Shown here one piece after another: positions 8,122 through 17,391 of a stretch of 28,796 bases of DNA. This DNA comes from Phocaeicola sp. GTDB taxonomy: Bacteria; Bacteroidota; Bacteroidia; Bacteroidales; Bacteroidaceae. The DNA lies in contig JAHHQV010000036.1 of NCBI GenBank assembly GCA_020026175.1, positions 1 to 28,796 of the forward strand. The letters run 5' to 3'. The translations under genes were made by a program, and so were the position numbers. Numbering within the stretch: the first letter of the stretch is position 1; each line of letters begins with the position of its first letter. The notes below the pieces were generated by a model that was not told the DNA's origin, ran no database searches, and saw only the letters and a program-made list of their open reading frames with translations.

Positions 8122-11100
8122 TTACCTGTTCTTGCCAACTCTACTTTCAAGAATAGAGTAAAGTTCCTGGAATCTTTGACTATAGTTTACCGCACTTTGG
8201 CATACTTCACCAGTTTTCTCATCCTTTATTTTTTCAAGACTCTTGCATATCTCGTCTAGGTATATTACATTTCGTATACAATTATCATATGATAATGCAA
8301 ATCTTTCATCATCAAGGCTTAAGTACCATGCAATGTATTGAGTATTGTCATTAGCCATTTGGTCAAGTATATTCTCTGCCTTTTTACCTTCGCCGAGGGT
8401 GATATAGTTGTCTGCCATTTCCTTAGAGCCACTCCACATATAGTCGTGCTTTACATTATAGCTTGGTATAACTTTTTCACAATAGTCAAGCACTTCTTTA
8501 GCTTTATCTTTCTTGCCTTCTTTGATGAGTTGTGTACTAAGCTGAACAAACAGTCTTCTGTGAGTGTCACACATACGCGATACGGTTTCGTCAAGGTAAA
8601 TGCCCTTGTTTTCTATACCTCCAAACTTGAATTTGTGCATCAAGTTGTTGTACACCTTTTCGGTATCTAGATTCTTTCCAGCCTTGACATTGTTGAAAGG
8701 AGTGATTCTGTAAACCAAACCTTCCTGTATAAAGTTGTTGGTAAGATTCATATGACTGCTTGAAGTTACTGTGATAGCCATATATAAAGGTCTTTCCCAG
8801 TTTGTATTGGCAAGCATTTCCAGCATCATGAGTTCGCTCTTGTAAAGCATTTTCTTGCCTTTAAGAGAGATGTGCATATATTCAGGAATAGAGTCAGTAA
8901 TCATCATACCCGAGCGTTTGATAGCTTCCTTATCCAGTTTCATTACGATACTGTCTGTAGGAATCATCTGAAGTCCGTCTTTTGAGTTTCTAACCCAATA
9001 TTTAAGAATATTCTTCAGCTCATACGGATTATCTCCAAACTCTTTTTTAGCCCCTTCAGGATCCTGTTTATAGTAGTTGTCTATAGCCTTCATTGCTTCC
9101 GGACGTACATATACAGCTTCGTTGTGTCCCTGAACATAGTCTATACGTTCCCAATTGATAGGAACAGAAGGAGAATCGTAAGCCGGGCGTCGCATTTGGT
9201 CGATGTACCAGTCTGTTTGCAGATAGCTTAGGTTACATACACGTACATCGGTACGGAATCCTTCGGTTTCCTGATTATACCATAATGGGAATGTATCGTT
9301 GTCGCCGTTTGTAAACAAGATAGGTTTACCTTCCTCCTGAACACTGTTAAGATAGTTCTGTCCGAAGTCGCGGCAGGTATAACGTCCGCTACGGTCGTGG
9401 TCATCCCAAGTCTGGCTTACCATCTGCAATGGAACCATAAGGCATGCTACAGATGCTATTATGGCAGCAGTAGTTTCATTAAGTTTCTTTTTCTGCAAAT
9501 ATTCCGATATAGCAGCCACTCCGAGCCCTATCCATATAGAATATGCATAGAACGAACCTGCATAAGCATAGTCACGTTCGCGAGGCTGAAGAGGTGTCTG
9601 GTTAAGATAAATTACAATGGCAAGTCCTGTCATGAAGAACAAGAAGAATACTATCCAGAATTGTTGGATACCTTTGTCTCCTTTATAAGCTTGCCAGAAC
9701 AGACCTATAATACCAAGTATAAGAGGTAGACAGTAGAAAACATTACGTCCTTTGTTGTCCTTCATGCTGTCGGGCAGTAGAGTCTGGTCTCCCACTAGTA
9801 TTTTGTCGATAAATGATATACCGGTAATCCAGTTGCCGTGTTCTATTTCACCATGACTCTGTAAGTCATTCTGACGACCTGCAAAGTTCCACATGAAATA
9901 TCTCCAGTACATAAAGTTCACCTGATAAGTGAAGAAGAACTTGATATTTTCCCATTGAGTAGGGATTTTTACCATAATATTCTCTCCACATCTGTCGTAA
10001 GGCACTTGTTTGCCTTTTATTCCCCCCAGCCATGCTTCATAAGCCTTAATGTGATTAGGGTCATCGCTATACATACGAGGGAAGAGCATGTTCTGTGCAT
10101 ATTTTATTTCGGTTCTGTGTCTTACCACTTCGTAGCTGTCTTTTTCTTCTGGATTTTCTTTTTCCTTACGCTGATATACAGGAGCTCCTTCTTCTACATC
10201 ATAAACACAACCTCCGTCTACCTGTTTCAGTGCAGGTTTAGAAGCATAAGCCTGTCCGTAGAATAAAGGGCGTGTACCATACTGTTCACGTCCAAGATAT
10301 TCACCAAGAGTGAAAATATCCTCAGGAGAGTTCTGGTCCATAGGAGTATTGGCTGAAGATCGTATTACTATTACCGCATATGAAGAATACCCCACTACAA
10401 TCATCATTAATGCTAGCAGAGTAGTATTCATTGTACGTGCGCTGATACGATATTTCTCGTCTATATTGGTAAACAGATAGGCTGCAATGATTCCAAGAAC
10501 GATTATACCTATAATGACACTTCCCCATCCATGGCCGTAGAAAGGAATACCAAGAAGTCCTAAAGTCAGCAAGAACGACAGGTTCATTTTCTTACGGCTG
10601 TTCATTGTATAGCTTTCGTAAACGCCCCATATCAGAGATGCTGCCATGATAATGATATATATTATCAGTCCCGTATTAAAAGACATTCCAAGATTGTTTA
10701 CAAACAATAGTTCGAACCATCCTCCCACTTTCACAATACCTGGAACTATTCCGTAGAGTACGGCAGCTATAATAACCATAGCCCCGCATAGAGCGCACAT
10801 ACTACCCTTAAGATTTGCGTTAGGATTCTTTTTGTAGTAGTAAACCAATACTATGGCAGGTATACACAATAGATTGAGCAGGTGCACTCCGATAGACAGT
10901 CCTGTAAGATAAGCAATAAGAATAAGCCAACGGTCGCTGTGAGGGTCGTTTGCACGATTTTCCCATTTCAGTATTAGCCAGAATACCAATGCTGTAAACA
11001 GGCTTGAATATGCATACACTTCTCCTTCCACTGCACTGAACCAGAAAGTGTCACTCCATGTATAAGCCAAAGCTCCAACTACTCCTGATCCCATTATTGG

Positions 11101-11454
11101 AATCATTTTTCCAGCAGTCATATTTTCTATGTTGGGACATACTAGTTTTCTTGTCAGATGCGTTATACTCCAGAATAGGAATAAGATACAAGCAGCACTC
11201 ATAAGCGCACTCATGATATTTACCATCAAAGCGACTTTTGAGGGGTCTGAAGCAAACAGACTGAAGAAATTAGCTGTTAGCATGAAGAACGGAGCACCAG
11301 GCGGGTGACCGACTTCCAATTTATAACCAGTTGTAATGAATTCCGGGCAGTCCCAGAAACTGGCGGTAGGCTCAATAGTCATGCAATAAGTAAAAGCGGC
11401 TATTGCAAAAGTAAGCCATCCTACCAGATTGTTAATCTTGTCATACTGTTTCAT
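8122..11454 (-). CDS. DUF2723/TMEM260-like GT-C membrane protein
   Basis: The 1110-residue protein begins with a multi-spanning membrane part (about residues 10-370, with more segments near 565-670) and ends in a soluble region. The N-terminus holds the DUF2723 hallmark: a first membrane helix, then PTASFWDCPEF (29-39) and GHPPGAPFF (49-57). Acidic residues directly after the first helix are typical of GT-C glycosyltransferases that use lipid-linked sugars. Human TMEM260, in the same family, is a protein O-mannosyltransferase, so this may start protein O-glycosylation in the Bacteroidota periplasm; that is inference. The last 200 residues are helical and TPR-like (KAKEVLDYCEKVIP, then GEGKKAENILDQM). 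It has its own -7 box and is monocistronic. Full length for the Bacteroidota family. Confidence 0.88.
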   Translation of the reverse strand: MKQYDKINNLVGWLTFAIAAFTYCMTIEPTASFWDCPEFITTGYKLEVGHPPGAPFFMLTANFFSLFASDPSKVALMVNIMSALMSAACILFLFWSITHLTRKLVCPNIENMTAGKMIPIMGSGVVGALAYTWSDTFWFSAVEGEVYAYSSLFTALVFWLILKWENRANDPHSDRWLILIAYLTGLSIGVHLLNLLCIPAIVLVYYYKKNPNANLKGSMCALCGAMVIIAAVLYGIVPGIVKVGGWFELLFVNNLGMSFNTGLIIYIIIMAASLIWGVYESYTMNSRKKMNLSFLLTLGLLGIPFYGHGWGSVIIGIIVLGIIAAYLFTNIDEKYRISARTMNTTLLALMMIVVGYSSYAVIVIRSSANTPMDQNSPEDIFTLGEYLGREQYGTRPLFYGQAYASKPALKQVDGGCVYDVEEGAPVYQRKEKENPEEKDSYEVVRHRTEIKYAQNMLFPRMYSDDPNHIKAYEAWLGGIKGKQVPYDRCGENIMVKIPTQWENIKFFFTYQVNFMYWRYFMWNFAGRQNDLQSHGEIEHGNWITGISFIDKILVGDQTLLPDSMKDNKGRNVFYCLPLILGIIGLFWQAYKGDKGIQQFWIVFFLFFMTGLAIVIYLNQTPLQPRERDYAYAGSFYAYSIWIGLGVAAISEYLQKKKLNETTAAIIASVACLMVPLQMVSQTWDDHDRSGRYTCRDFGQNYLNSVQEEGKPILFTNGDNDTFPLWYNQETEGFRTDVRVCNLSYLQTDWYIDQMRRPAYDSPSVPINWERIDYVQGHNEAVYVRPEAMKAIDNYYKQDPEGAKKEFGDNPYELKNILKYWVRNSKDGLQMIPTDSIVMKLDKEAIKRSGMMITDSIPEYMHISLKGKKMLYKSELMMLEMLANTNWERPLYMAITVTSSSHMNLTNNFIQEGLVYRITPFNNVKAGKNLDTEKVYNNLMHKFKFGGIENKGIYLDETVSRMCDTHRRLFVQLSTQLIKEGKKDKAKEVLDYCEKVIPSYNVKHDYMWSGSKEMADNYITLGEGKKAENILDQMANDNTQYIAWYLSLDDERFALSYDNCIRNVIYLDEICKSLEKIKDEKTGEVCQSAVNYSQRFQELYSILESRVGKNR

Positions 11455-11494
11455 GAATTTATATATCTCTGTTGTTTTCGTTAAAAGACAAGCG

Positions 11495-11502
11495 CAAAGA
11501 TA
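11495..11502 (-). promoter_or_regulatory. -7 box of the DUF2723 gene promoter
   Basis: The minus strand reads TATCTTTG, a full TAnnTTTG match identical to the boxes before pstS and susC2. It is 40 bp upstream of the ATG, predicting a leader of roughly 34 nt. No clear -33 TTTG. Confidence 0.5.
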
Positions 11503-11573
11503 ATAAAGAAAAGATAATGATAACAGTTTGATAGTCTTAAAGTTTCTTTATGTTGAAAATCTGTCACATACAA

Positions 11574-12875
11574 TCAATTTTTCTTGAGTGTAAAAACAAA
11601 AGCCAGTCCACCATCTTTTCTGTTGCTTACACTGATGTTTCCGCCATGATAAAGCACAGAATGTTTCACTATTGCCAATCCCAGCCCGGTTCCTCCAGTC
11701 TGTCTTGACCGTCCCTTGTCTACACGGTAAAATCTTTCAAACAAATGAGGCAGATGTTTTTCATTTACGCCGTTGCCATTGTCTTCGAATGAAATTTTGC
11801 ACTCATCATCATTATTTTCCAGCAGAGAAATGATTATTGTATCTCCTCCAGAATAAGCGATAGCATTTTCTGTCAGGTTTCTGAAGATAGACACAAGCAA
11901 TGAAGTGTTGCCTTTGATGTTAACCTTTTCATCGAAGTTATCTATCAGTTTCATCCGTTTGTCAGGAGGATAAATATCCAGTTCCTCTTTCAAGTCGTTT
12001 ATTATATAATTGATATTCACCTCTTCCTTTTCTATCTGGTTGTTACCTTCCTCTATCCTTGTTATTAGCGATATGTCTCTAAGTAGGTTTCTCAGTCTCT
12101 GACAGCTCTGATAGCATCTGTCTATCATTTTTGTCTGTATGTCTTTAGGTAGACTGTCATTATTTATCAAAGTTTCCAGACAAACTTGAATGGAAGCTAC
12201 AGGAGTTTTCAGTTCATGGTTGATATTGTTTGTAAGTTGTCGTTTTATACGTATTTTTTCCTGTTCCTGTTCCAGAAATTTTATATAGTTTATGTTACTT
12301 TGCTTAACTGTATTGATAAGCATTATAATTACCATAGTGATGGCAAATGTAAGTCCTATTACCATCCAGCATATCGTACTGTTGGCTTTAAGTACATTTT
12401 GTAGCGATACTGAATATGGCAGTGCACTTCTTATTATATATTTGTCGTTTATGGTAGCAGAGTAAAAGTATTGTATATTGTTCGTTTCCGACAATCTTCT
12501 TATGATAAATCCACTGCCGTTTTTCATGGCTGTCTGTATTTCCTTTCTGTCAAGATGGTTTTCCATGTCATTTATGTTGACCTTGTTGTCGAATATCACT
12601 TTCCCGTCTTTCAGTATCAAAGTCACCCTAATGTCTTTCGTAAAAGTCTTGTAGTTTTTTACCACAGAGTCTATATCGTGTCCGTCTTCCAAGTTGCTCA
12701 ACAGAAAGTGATTGAACATCTGTAGTTGTATGTTCAGTTCCCTTACTTTATGGTCTTTTTCATTTGAATATTGATGATAAGTGAAAATCAATACAAGAGA
12801 CCATAGAAGAATTACAGGCAGTAGATAAATTATTATCCTTGATATCCCTTTTCTATATATTGAATCCATATCCAT
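11574..12875 (-). CDS. phoR: Sensor histidine kinase, probable PhoR
   Basis: The 433-residue inner-membrane kinase has one membrane helix at about residues 13-32, a periplasmic sensor region to about 167, and a second helix at about 168-189. The dimerisation/phosphoacceptor helix NNINHELKTP (His220) follows. The catalytic domain shows the N box RNLTENA (Asn337), G1 DNGNG (365-369), F box FERFYRV (379-385) and G2 GGTGLGL (394-400). It overlaps the 3' end of the response-regulator gene by 23 bp, so the two are translationally linked. Divergence from pstSCAB supports a phosphate-starvation role; the PhoR name rests on this context. Unlike E. coli PhoR there is a sizeable periplasmic domain and no recognisable PAS segment. 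Confidence 0.85.
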   Translation of the reverse strand: MDMDSIYRKGISRIIIYLLPVILLWSLVLIFTYHQYSNEKDHKVRELNIQLQMFNHFLLSNLEDGHDIDSVVKNYKTFTKDIRVTLILKDGKVIFDNKVNINDMENHLDRKEIQTAMKNGSGFIIRRLSETNNIQYFYSATINDKYIIRSALPYSVSLQNVLKANSTICWMVIGLTFAITMVIIMLINTVKQSNINYIKFLEQEQEKIRIKRQLTNNINHELKTPVASIQVCLETLINNDSLPKDIQTKMIDRCYQSCQRLRNLLRDISLITRIEEGNNQIEKEEVNINYIINDLKEELDIYPPDKRMKLIDNFDEKVNIKGNTSLLVSIFRNLTENAIAYSGGDTIIISLLENNDDECKISFEDNGNGVNEKHLPHLFERFYRVDKGRSRQTGGTGLGLAIVKHSVLYHGGNISVSNRKDGGLAFVFTLKKN

Positions 12876-13542
12876 ATCCTGAACGAGTTATTATATACTT
12901 TCCATATATTCCTATTTTCTGTCTTAACCTTGTAATATTAACATCTATAGTTCTGTCCAGCACTATAGTTTCTCCTTTCCATACTCTTTCCAATATTTCG
13001 TCCCTACTATGAATGCGTCCTTGGTTTGCCATAAGGAATGCCAGAAGTTCGAATTCCTTTTTTGCCAGTTTTATCTCTTCTCCATCTACAGTACATCTCA
13101 TCAGCATCATATCCACTACTAAGCCTTCCACTACATATTGTTTCACTTCCGTGTTAGCTGTGTTTTCCTTGTATGTTCTTCTCAGTACACTTCTCACTCT
13201 GGCTATTACATTTCTTATAGTATAAGGCTTGGTTATATAGTCGTCGGCTCCAAGGTCAAGTCCCATAATCATATCGTCTTCAGTATCTTTAGCTGTACAG
13301 AATATAATAGGAATATTTGCCGTAAGAGGATTTTTCTTTATGATTTTGGCAAATTTTATACCACTTATTTCTCCCATCATTATATCAAGCAATATAAGGT
13401 TGTATTTGGTAAGGTCGAAAGTAAGAGCTTGTTCTGCACTATCTGCAATATCTACGTCATATCCCTCATTCTCGAGGTTCAGTTTCAGAACTTCACATAA
13501 AATTTCTTCATCGTCTACAACAAGTATTTTTTTAGTGTCCAT
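12853..13542 (-). CDS. phoB: OmpR/PhoB-family response regulator, probable PhoB
   Basis: Counting from MDTKK the protein has 229 residues. The receiver domain has Asp10/Asp11, phosphoacceptor Asp53 in LLLDIMMG, Thr83 and Lys105. The C-terminal winged helix (about 130-229) includes the recognition-helix segment LDRTIDVNITRLRQK and the C-terminal hairpin ITRSGYGYGF. The start is the ATG at 13542. Longer in-frame starts exist at 13554 (ATG) and 13566 (TTG), but a -7 box (TATTTTTG, minus strand) covers 13571-13564, which would place the TTG inside the promoter. Its position, divergent from pstSCAB and overlapping the kinase gene, suggests it activates the Pho regulon. The family is certain; the PhoB role is inferred from neighbours. 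Confidence 0.88.
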   Translation of the reverse strand: MDTKKILVVDDEEILCEVLKLNLENEGYDVDIADSAEQALTFDLTKYNLILLDIMMGEISGIKFAKIIKKNPLTANIPIIFCTAKDTEDDMIMGLDLGADDYITKPYTIRNVIARVRSVLRRTYKENTANTEVKQYVVEGLVVDMMLMRCTVDGEEIKLAKKEFELLAFLMANQGRIHSRDEILERVWKGETIVLDRTIDVNITRLRQKIGIYGKYIITRSGYGYGFNI

Positions 13543-13563
13543 AATCAGAATCATTAGTTTCGG

Positions 13564-13571
13564 CAAAAATA
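13564..13571 (-). promoter_or_regulatory. -7 box of the phoB-phoR promoter
   Basis: The minus strand reads TATTTTTG (TAnnTTTG). Transcription would start near 13557, about 15 nt before the ATG at 13542, which decides between the candidate starts. No -33 TTTG is visible. Confidence 0.45.
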
Positions 13572-13691
13572 AGTGTTTTCCATATACTATATAACGTGTA
13601 AATAAAGATTTAATTGAAATTTAATATTTCCTTAAATCTTTGATACACCGCTATGTCTGGCTTTTTATAATTTCACATTTTGCTAACAATC

Positions 13692-13719
13692 ATGAAATGC
13701 ATATGAAACAATATGACGA
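13692..13719 (+). promoter_or_regulatory. Pho-box-like direct repeats upstream of pstS
   Basis: ATGAAAT (13692), ATGAAAC (13703) and ATGACGA (13713) are direct repeats at 11- and 10-bp steps that end right at the -7 box. E. coli Pho boxes are 7-bp repeats with an 11-bp period and read ATGACAG on the opposite strand, so orientation and spacing are similar. They replace the -33 region, as PhoB sites do at activated promoters. Confidence 0.4.
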
Positions 13720-13727
13720 TATCTTTG
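13720..13727 (+). promoter_or_regulatory. -7 box of the pstSCAB promoter
   Basis: TATCTTTG is a full TAnnTTTG match, 27 bp upstream of the pstS ATG. No TTTG is found 19-21 bp upstream, which fits an activator-dependent promoter. Confidence 0.6.
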
Positions 13728-13754
13728 TGATATAATTTAAAATGTGATTAATAT

Positions 13755-14816
13755 ATGAGAAAGATTTATCAATTTGTTGCAATGATGTTTTTAGGATTGG
13801 TTTCATTGTCATCGTGTGGAGGAAACAGCAATGGTGGGCGTGAACCACAATCGTTGGCGGGTGCAGGTGCTACATTCCCTCTGCCATTTTACAATGTGGT
13901 GTTCGAACAGTTTGCGACAGTAAAAGGCGATGAGGTAGCATATGGAGGAATCGGCTCGGGCGGTGGAGTCCGTAACTTGAAAGATAAGATTGTGGATTTT
14001 GCAGGAAGTGATGCTTTCCTTTCAGATAAAGAAATGTCAGAGATGTCTCCTGTGGTACACATTCCTACATGTATGGGAGCTGTAGTGATAGCATATAATC
14101 TTGAAGGTGTTGAAAAGCTCAATCTGTCGGGAGAACTGGTGGCAGACATATTCTCTGGAGAGATAAAAGTTTGGAATGACCCTCGTATATCCGAGTTGAA
14201 TCCAGGTGTGACTCTTCCGTCGGAAACTATAATCCCTGTGTTTCGTTCAGACGGTTCAGGAACAACCTTTGTATTTACCGATTATCTAACAAAAGTAAGT
14301 AGTAAGTGGGCAGAAAAATACGGTTCAGGCAAGTCGGTAAACTTTCCTGTAGGTCAGGCAGCCAAAGGAAATCCTGGAGTAGCAGGAATAGTTTCACATA
14401 CAGCCAATTCTATAGGATATGTAGGTTCGGAGTATGCTTTTGCACAGAAAATATCCTATGCATCCATCCGCAATGCTTCAGGTGAGTTTGTAGAGCCTAA
14501 TGCTGCATCAATATCAGCTTCTGCATCAGGTGATATTCCTTCCGACACAAGAACTTCTATAACAAATTCATCTGCATCAGGAGCATATCCTATCAGTACA
14601 TTTACGTGGTTGGTGATATATAAGGAACAAAACTATTCAAAACGTACAAAGGAGCAAGCAGAGGCAACACTAGACCTTATGAAATACATCATTTCGGACG
14701 AAGCACAAAAAATGACATCAGAAGTCCACTATGCTCCACTGCCAAGGAAAGCTGTAGAAATTAGTATGAACAATCTAAAAACTGTAACATTCGACGGAGT
14801 TCCGGTTATCCAATAA
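13755..14816 (+). CDS. pstS: Phosphate-binding lipoprotein PstS
   Basis: The 353-residue periplasmic binding protein captures inorganic phosphate for the PstCAB transporter. It is a lipoprotein: SLSSCGG places the lipidated Cys at residue 21. Phosphate-site motifs typical of PstS are GAGATFPLP (36-44), FAGSDAFLS (82-90) and RSDGSGTT (164-171), followed by AKGNPGVAG and SIGYVGSEYA. The C-terminal AYPISTFTW and LMKYIISDEAQK segments are also family-typical. It is the first gene of a four-gene operon, 9 bp before pstC, behind a -7 box and Pho-box-like repeats that suggest induction by phosphate starvation. Confidence 0.96.
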   Translation: MRKIYQFVAMMFLGLVSLSSCGGNSNGGREPQSLAGAGATFPLPFYNVVFEQFATVKGDEVAYGGIGSGGGVRNLKDKIVDFAGSDAFLSDKEMSEMSPVVHIPTCMGAVVIAYNLEGVEKLNLSGELVADIFSGEIKVWNDPRISELNPGVTLPSETIIPVFRSDGSGTTFVFTDYLTKVSSKWAEKYGSGKSVNFPVGQAAKGNPGVAGIVSHTANSIGYVGSEYAFAQKISYASIRNASGEFVEPNAASISASASGDIPSDTRTSITNSSASGAYPISTFTWLVIYKEQNYSKRTKEQAEATLDLMKYIISDEAQKMTSEVHYAPLPRKAVEISMNNLKTVTFDGVPVIQ

Positions 14817-14825
14817 AATTCAGTT

Positions 14826-15683
14826 ATGAACGACAAACTCTTTCGTATAATATTGATACTTACGGCATGTATAATGCCTCTCGTATGTGGAGGCATATTA
14901 TATGCCTTGGTGACAGATGCTTACGATGCTTTCTATAATTTCGGCTTCTTCAATTTCCTTTTTTCTTCACAATGGAGTTATACGGAGGGTAACGAAATTT
15001 ACGGCGCATTGCCCTTTATCGTAGGTACACTCATGACTACTGCACTTGCATTATTTTTTTGCATACCATTTTCCTTGCCTGTAGCATTGTTTGTAGGAGA
15101 ATATTTCAAGGGCACACGTATAGCAGCAGTATTAAGTACAGTGACCGATCTTTTGGCTGGTATACCGTCTATCATATATGGACTTTGGGGATTTTTCACA
15201 TTACGTCCTATTATAATGGCACTTGATATATCACCGCAAGGATCCAGCATACTGACAGCTTCGCTTGTATTGGCGATAATGATTGTACCTTATGCAGCCT
15301 CATTGAGTGCCGAGTTTATCAAGATGGTTCCGTCCGACATGAAGGAAGGAGCTTACAGTCTTGGAGCTACTAGATTTGAAGTGATAAGAAAAGTGGTTTT
15401 TCCTGTAGCCGGGTCGGGGATATTTTCATCATACATATTGGCTATAGGAAGAGCATTGGGAGAGACAATGACTGTCACAATGCTTATAGGAAATACCAAT
15501 CAGATACCAGATTCAATAACAGCCACAGGCAACTCTATGGCTTCTATAATAGCCAATCAGTTTGGCGAGGCAGACGGATTACGCCTTTCCTCACTTATAG
15601 CCATAGGTCTTATTCTGTTTCTAATAACGGCAGTCATAAATATGATAGGTAAGATAATGATAAAACGTGCTAGAATATCTTGA
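14826..15683 (+). CDS. pstC: Phosphate ABC transporter permease PstC
   Basis: The 285-residue inner-membrane permease has about six helices and pairs with PstA to form the phosphate channel. LLAGIPSIIYGLWGFF near residues 109-124 is a PstC/PstA signature. The cytoplasmic coupling (EAA-like) loop is EGAYSLGATRFEVIRKVVFP near 178-197, followed by SYILAIGRALGETM. Length is a little under the usual 300-320, as common in Bacteroidota. It sits between pstS (9 bp) and pstA (ATG 2 bp after this stop). Confidence 0.95.
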   Translation: MNDKLFRIILILTACIMPLVCGGILYALVTDAYDAFYNFGFFNFLFSSQWSYTEGNEIYGALPFIVGTLMTTALALFFCIPFSLPVALFVGEYFKGTRIAAVLSTVTDLLAGIPSIIYGLWGFFTLRPIIMALDISPQGSSILTASLVLAIMIVPYAASLSAEFIKMVPSDMKEGAYSLGATRFEVIRKVVFPVAGSGIFSSYILAIGRALGETMTVTMLIGNTNQIPDSITATGNSMASIIANQFGEADGLRLSSLIAIGLILFLITAVINMIGKIMIKRARIS

Positions 15684-15685
15684 TT

Positions 15686-16552
15686 ATGAATGAAATGAAA
15701 ATAAAACATCGGTTGATGGCCGACAAGGCTTTCAAGGCAGTAGTATGTACGTTGGCCATTATAATGGTGATACCATTGTTTGCCATTCTCGGAGAGGTGC
15801 TGATTAAGGGATATAGCCAGTTGTCGTGGTCTTTCTTTACCGAGTCTACCCCTACGGCATTCAAGGCCATGAAAGCAATTTCGGCAGGCGAACCTATACC
15901 AGGAGGTATAGCTAACGGTATAATAGGTACGATACTGATGTTGGGCATGGCTACGGCTGTTGCTGTTCCTGTAGGAATCTTGTGTGGAGTATATCTTGCC
16001 GAAAACAGAAAGAAGCGTTTTGCTTCGATAGTCAGCTATCTCACAGACCTTCTTCAGGGAACCCCTTCCGTGATAATAGGTATAATAACCTATGTGTGGG
16101 TAGTAGTTCCCATGAAAGGGTATTCTGCCATAGCAGGAAGTGTAGCTCTGTTTATAATGATGCTTCCTCTTATAATACGTTCTACCGAAGAAACCATGAA
16201 GATACTTCCAGCTTCACTGAAAGAAGCCGGTCTTGCACTTGGAGGCAACGATGCCAAGGTCACACTAAAAGTGCTTATCCCTTCGGCTTTTGGTGGAATA
16301 TTTACTGGAGTACTGCTTGCTATATCCAGAGTGATAGGCGAAACCGCCCCTCTTATGTTTACAGCATTGGGTTGCTCATTGATAAGATGGGATATTGACA
16401 AGCCTATTTCGGCTGTACCTCTTCTTATATGGGAGTTTTTCAATGACCCCAACCTTCAGGAACTTATCTGGGGAGCATCATTGTTCTTGCTTCTGTTTGT
16501 TCTTACGTTAAATCTTTCAGCTAAATATTTTGCAAAAAAATGGAACTCATAA
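15686..16552 (+). CDS. pstA: Phosphate ABC transporter permease PstA
   Basis: The 288-residue inner-membrane permease has about six helices, partner of PstC. LTDLLQGTPSVIIGIITYVW near residues 114-133, and the coupling loop with LKEAGLALGGNDAKVTLKVL followed by AISRVIGETAPLMF, are PstA features. I place the start at the ATG at 15686, 2 bp after the pstC stop; an in-frame TTG at 15680 overlaps pstC and is less likely. Its last 13 bp overlap the start of pstB, which points to translational coupling. Confidence 0.94.
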   Translation: MNEMKIKHRLMADKAFKAVVCTLAIIMVIPLFAILGEVLIKGYSQLSWSFFTESTPTAFKAMKAISAGEPIPGGIANGIIGTILMLGMATAVAVPVGILCGVYLAENRKKRFASIVSYLTDLLQGTPSVIIGIITYVWVVVPMKGYSAIAGSVALFIMMLPLIIRSTEETMKILPASLKEAGLALGGNDAKVTLKVLIPSAFGGIFTGVLLAISRVIGETAPLMFTALGCSLIRWDIDKPISAVPLLIWEFFNDPNLQELIWGASLFLLLFVLTLNLSAKYFAKKWNS

Positions 16553-17307
16553 CACCTATATTAGAATTTAAGAAAACCTGTGTATCATATACCAAACAGA
16601 CAATGGCAGTTAAGTATGTTTCTGCTGCAATAGAAAAAAATACCATAACTGCTATTATGGGACCTTCGGGTTGTGGCAAAAGTACGTTGCTTAGGGCAGC
16701 CAATCTGATGCACAACCTTTATCCTAACATACAAGTGGAAGGCGAAATACTTCTCAACGGACAGAATATACTTTCTATGCACCCAATAGATGTACGTCGC
16801 CGTATAGGAATGGTTTTTCAGCGTCCTACTCCTTTCCCTACAATGAGTATAGCCGAAAATGTGTTGGCGGGATTTACATTGAATGGAATACGTCTTCCAA
16901 AGAATGAAAAAAATGAAACAGTAGAGCGTTGTCTTCGTAGTGTGGCACTGTGGGATGAAGTGAAAGATGTTTTGAATAAGAAAGGTACATTTCTTTCCGG
17001 AGGGCAACAGCAACGTCTCTGCATAGCCAGAGCTTTGGCTATGAAACCCGATGTACTTTTGATGGACGAACCTACTTCCGCTCTTGACCCGATAGCGACT
17101 AAACGAATAGAGGAACTGTTGCTCGAATTGCAGAAAGAAGTAACTATACTTATAGTGACACACAATATGGGACAGGCAAAGAGAATATCATCACGTTCCA
17201 TGTTCATGTATCTTGGTGATTTGGTGGAATATGATTATACTGACAAGATGTTCGAAAATCCCGATGATGAACGAACTAAGGCTTACCTTACCGGTAAGAT
17301 GGGGTAA
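16540..17307 (+). CDS. pstB: Phosphate ABC transporter ATPase PstB
   Basis: The 255-residue ATPase energises phosphate import. Walker A GPSGCGKST is at residues 41-49, Q-loop Gln94 in MVFQRPTPFP (the RPTPFP stretch is characteristic of PstB), signature LSGGQQQR at 152-159, Walker B VLLMDEP at 172-178 and switch His208 in VTHNM. Length matches PstB (about 250-260). It is the last gene of the operon; a terminator follows 54 bp later. No phoU gene follows within the window, although PhoU commonly closes pst operons. Confidence 0.97.
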   Translation: MELITPILEFKKTCVSYTKQTMAVKYVSAAIEKNTITAIMGPSGCGKSTLLRAANLMHNLYPNIQVEGEILLNGQNILSMHPIDVRRRIGMVFQRPTPFPTMSIAENVLAGFTLNGIRLPKNEKNETVERCLRSVALWDEVKDVLNKKGTFLSGGQQQRLCIARALAMKPDVLLMDEPTSALDPIATKRIEELLLELQKEVTILIVTHNMGQAKRISSRSMFMYLGDLVEYDYTDKMFENPDDERTKAYLTGKMG

Positions 17308-17361
17308 TGGTTGGAAAGTTGTTACTCCAACATAAGTTTATGATATATTATATTGTTTAGG

Positions 17362-17391
17362 CTTCCTTGTATTCTGCAAGGGAGTTTTTTT
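17362..17391 (+). terminator. Terminator of the pstSCAB operon
   Basis: CTTCCTTG (17362-17369) pairs with CAAGGGAG (17377-17384), one G-U included, around a 7-nt loop, followed by seven T. Confidence 0.85.

Noticed and set aside
7953..8150. 65-codon leftward open frame overlapping the 3' end of the DUF2723 gene
   Set aside because: It starts inside that gene in another frame, runs through a terminator-like stem, and its product resembles no family I know.
13543..13566. Upstream in-frame TTG/ATG extension of the PhoB-like protein
   Set aside because: The TTG lies inside the predicted -7 box, and response regulators of this family begin a few residues before the KILVVDDE strand, as with the ATG at 13542.
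16585..17163. 192-codon leftward open frame opposite pstB
   Set aside because: It lies wholly antisense to a certain ABC ATPase gene and has a His/Tyr/Cys-rich composition typical of a shadow frame.
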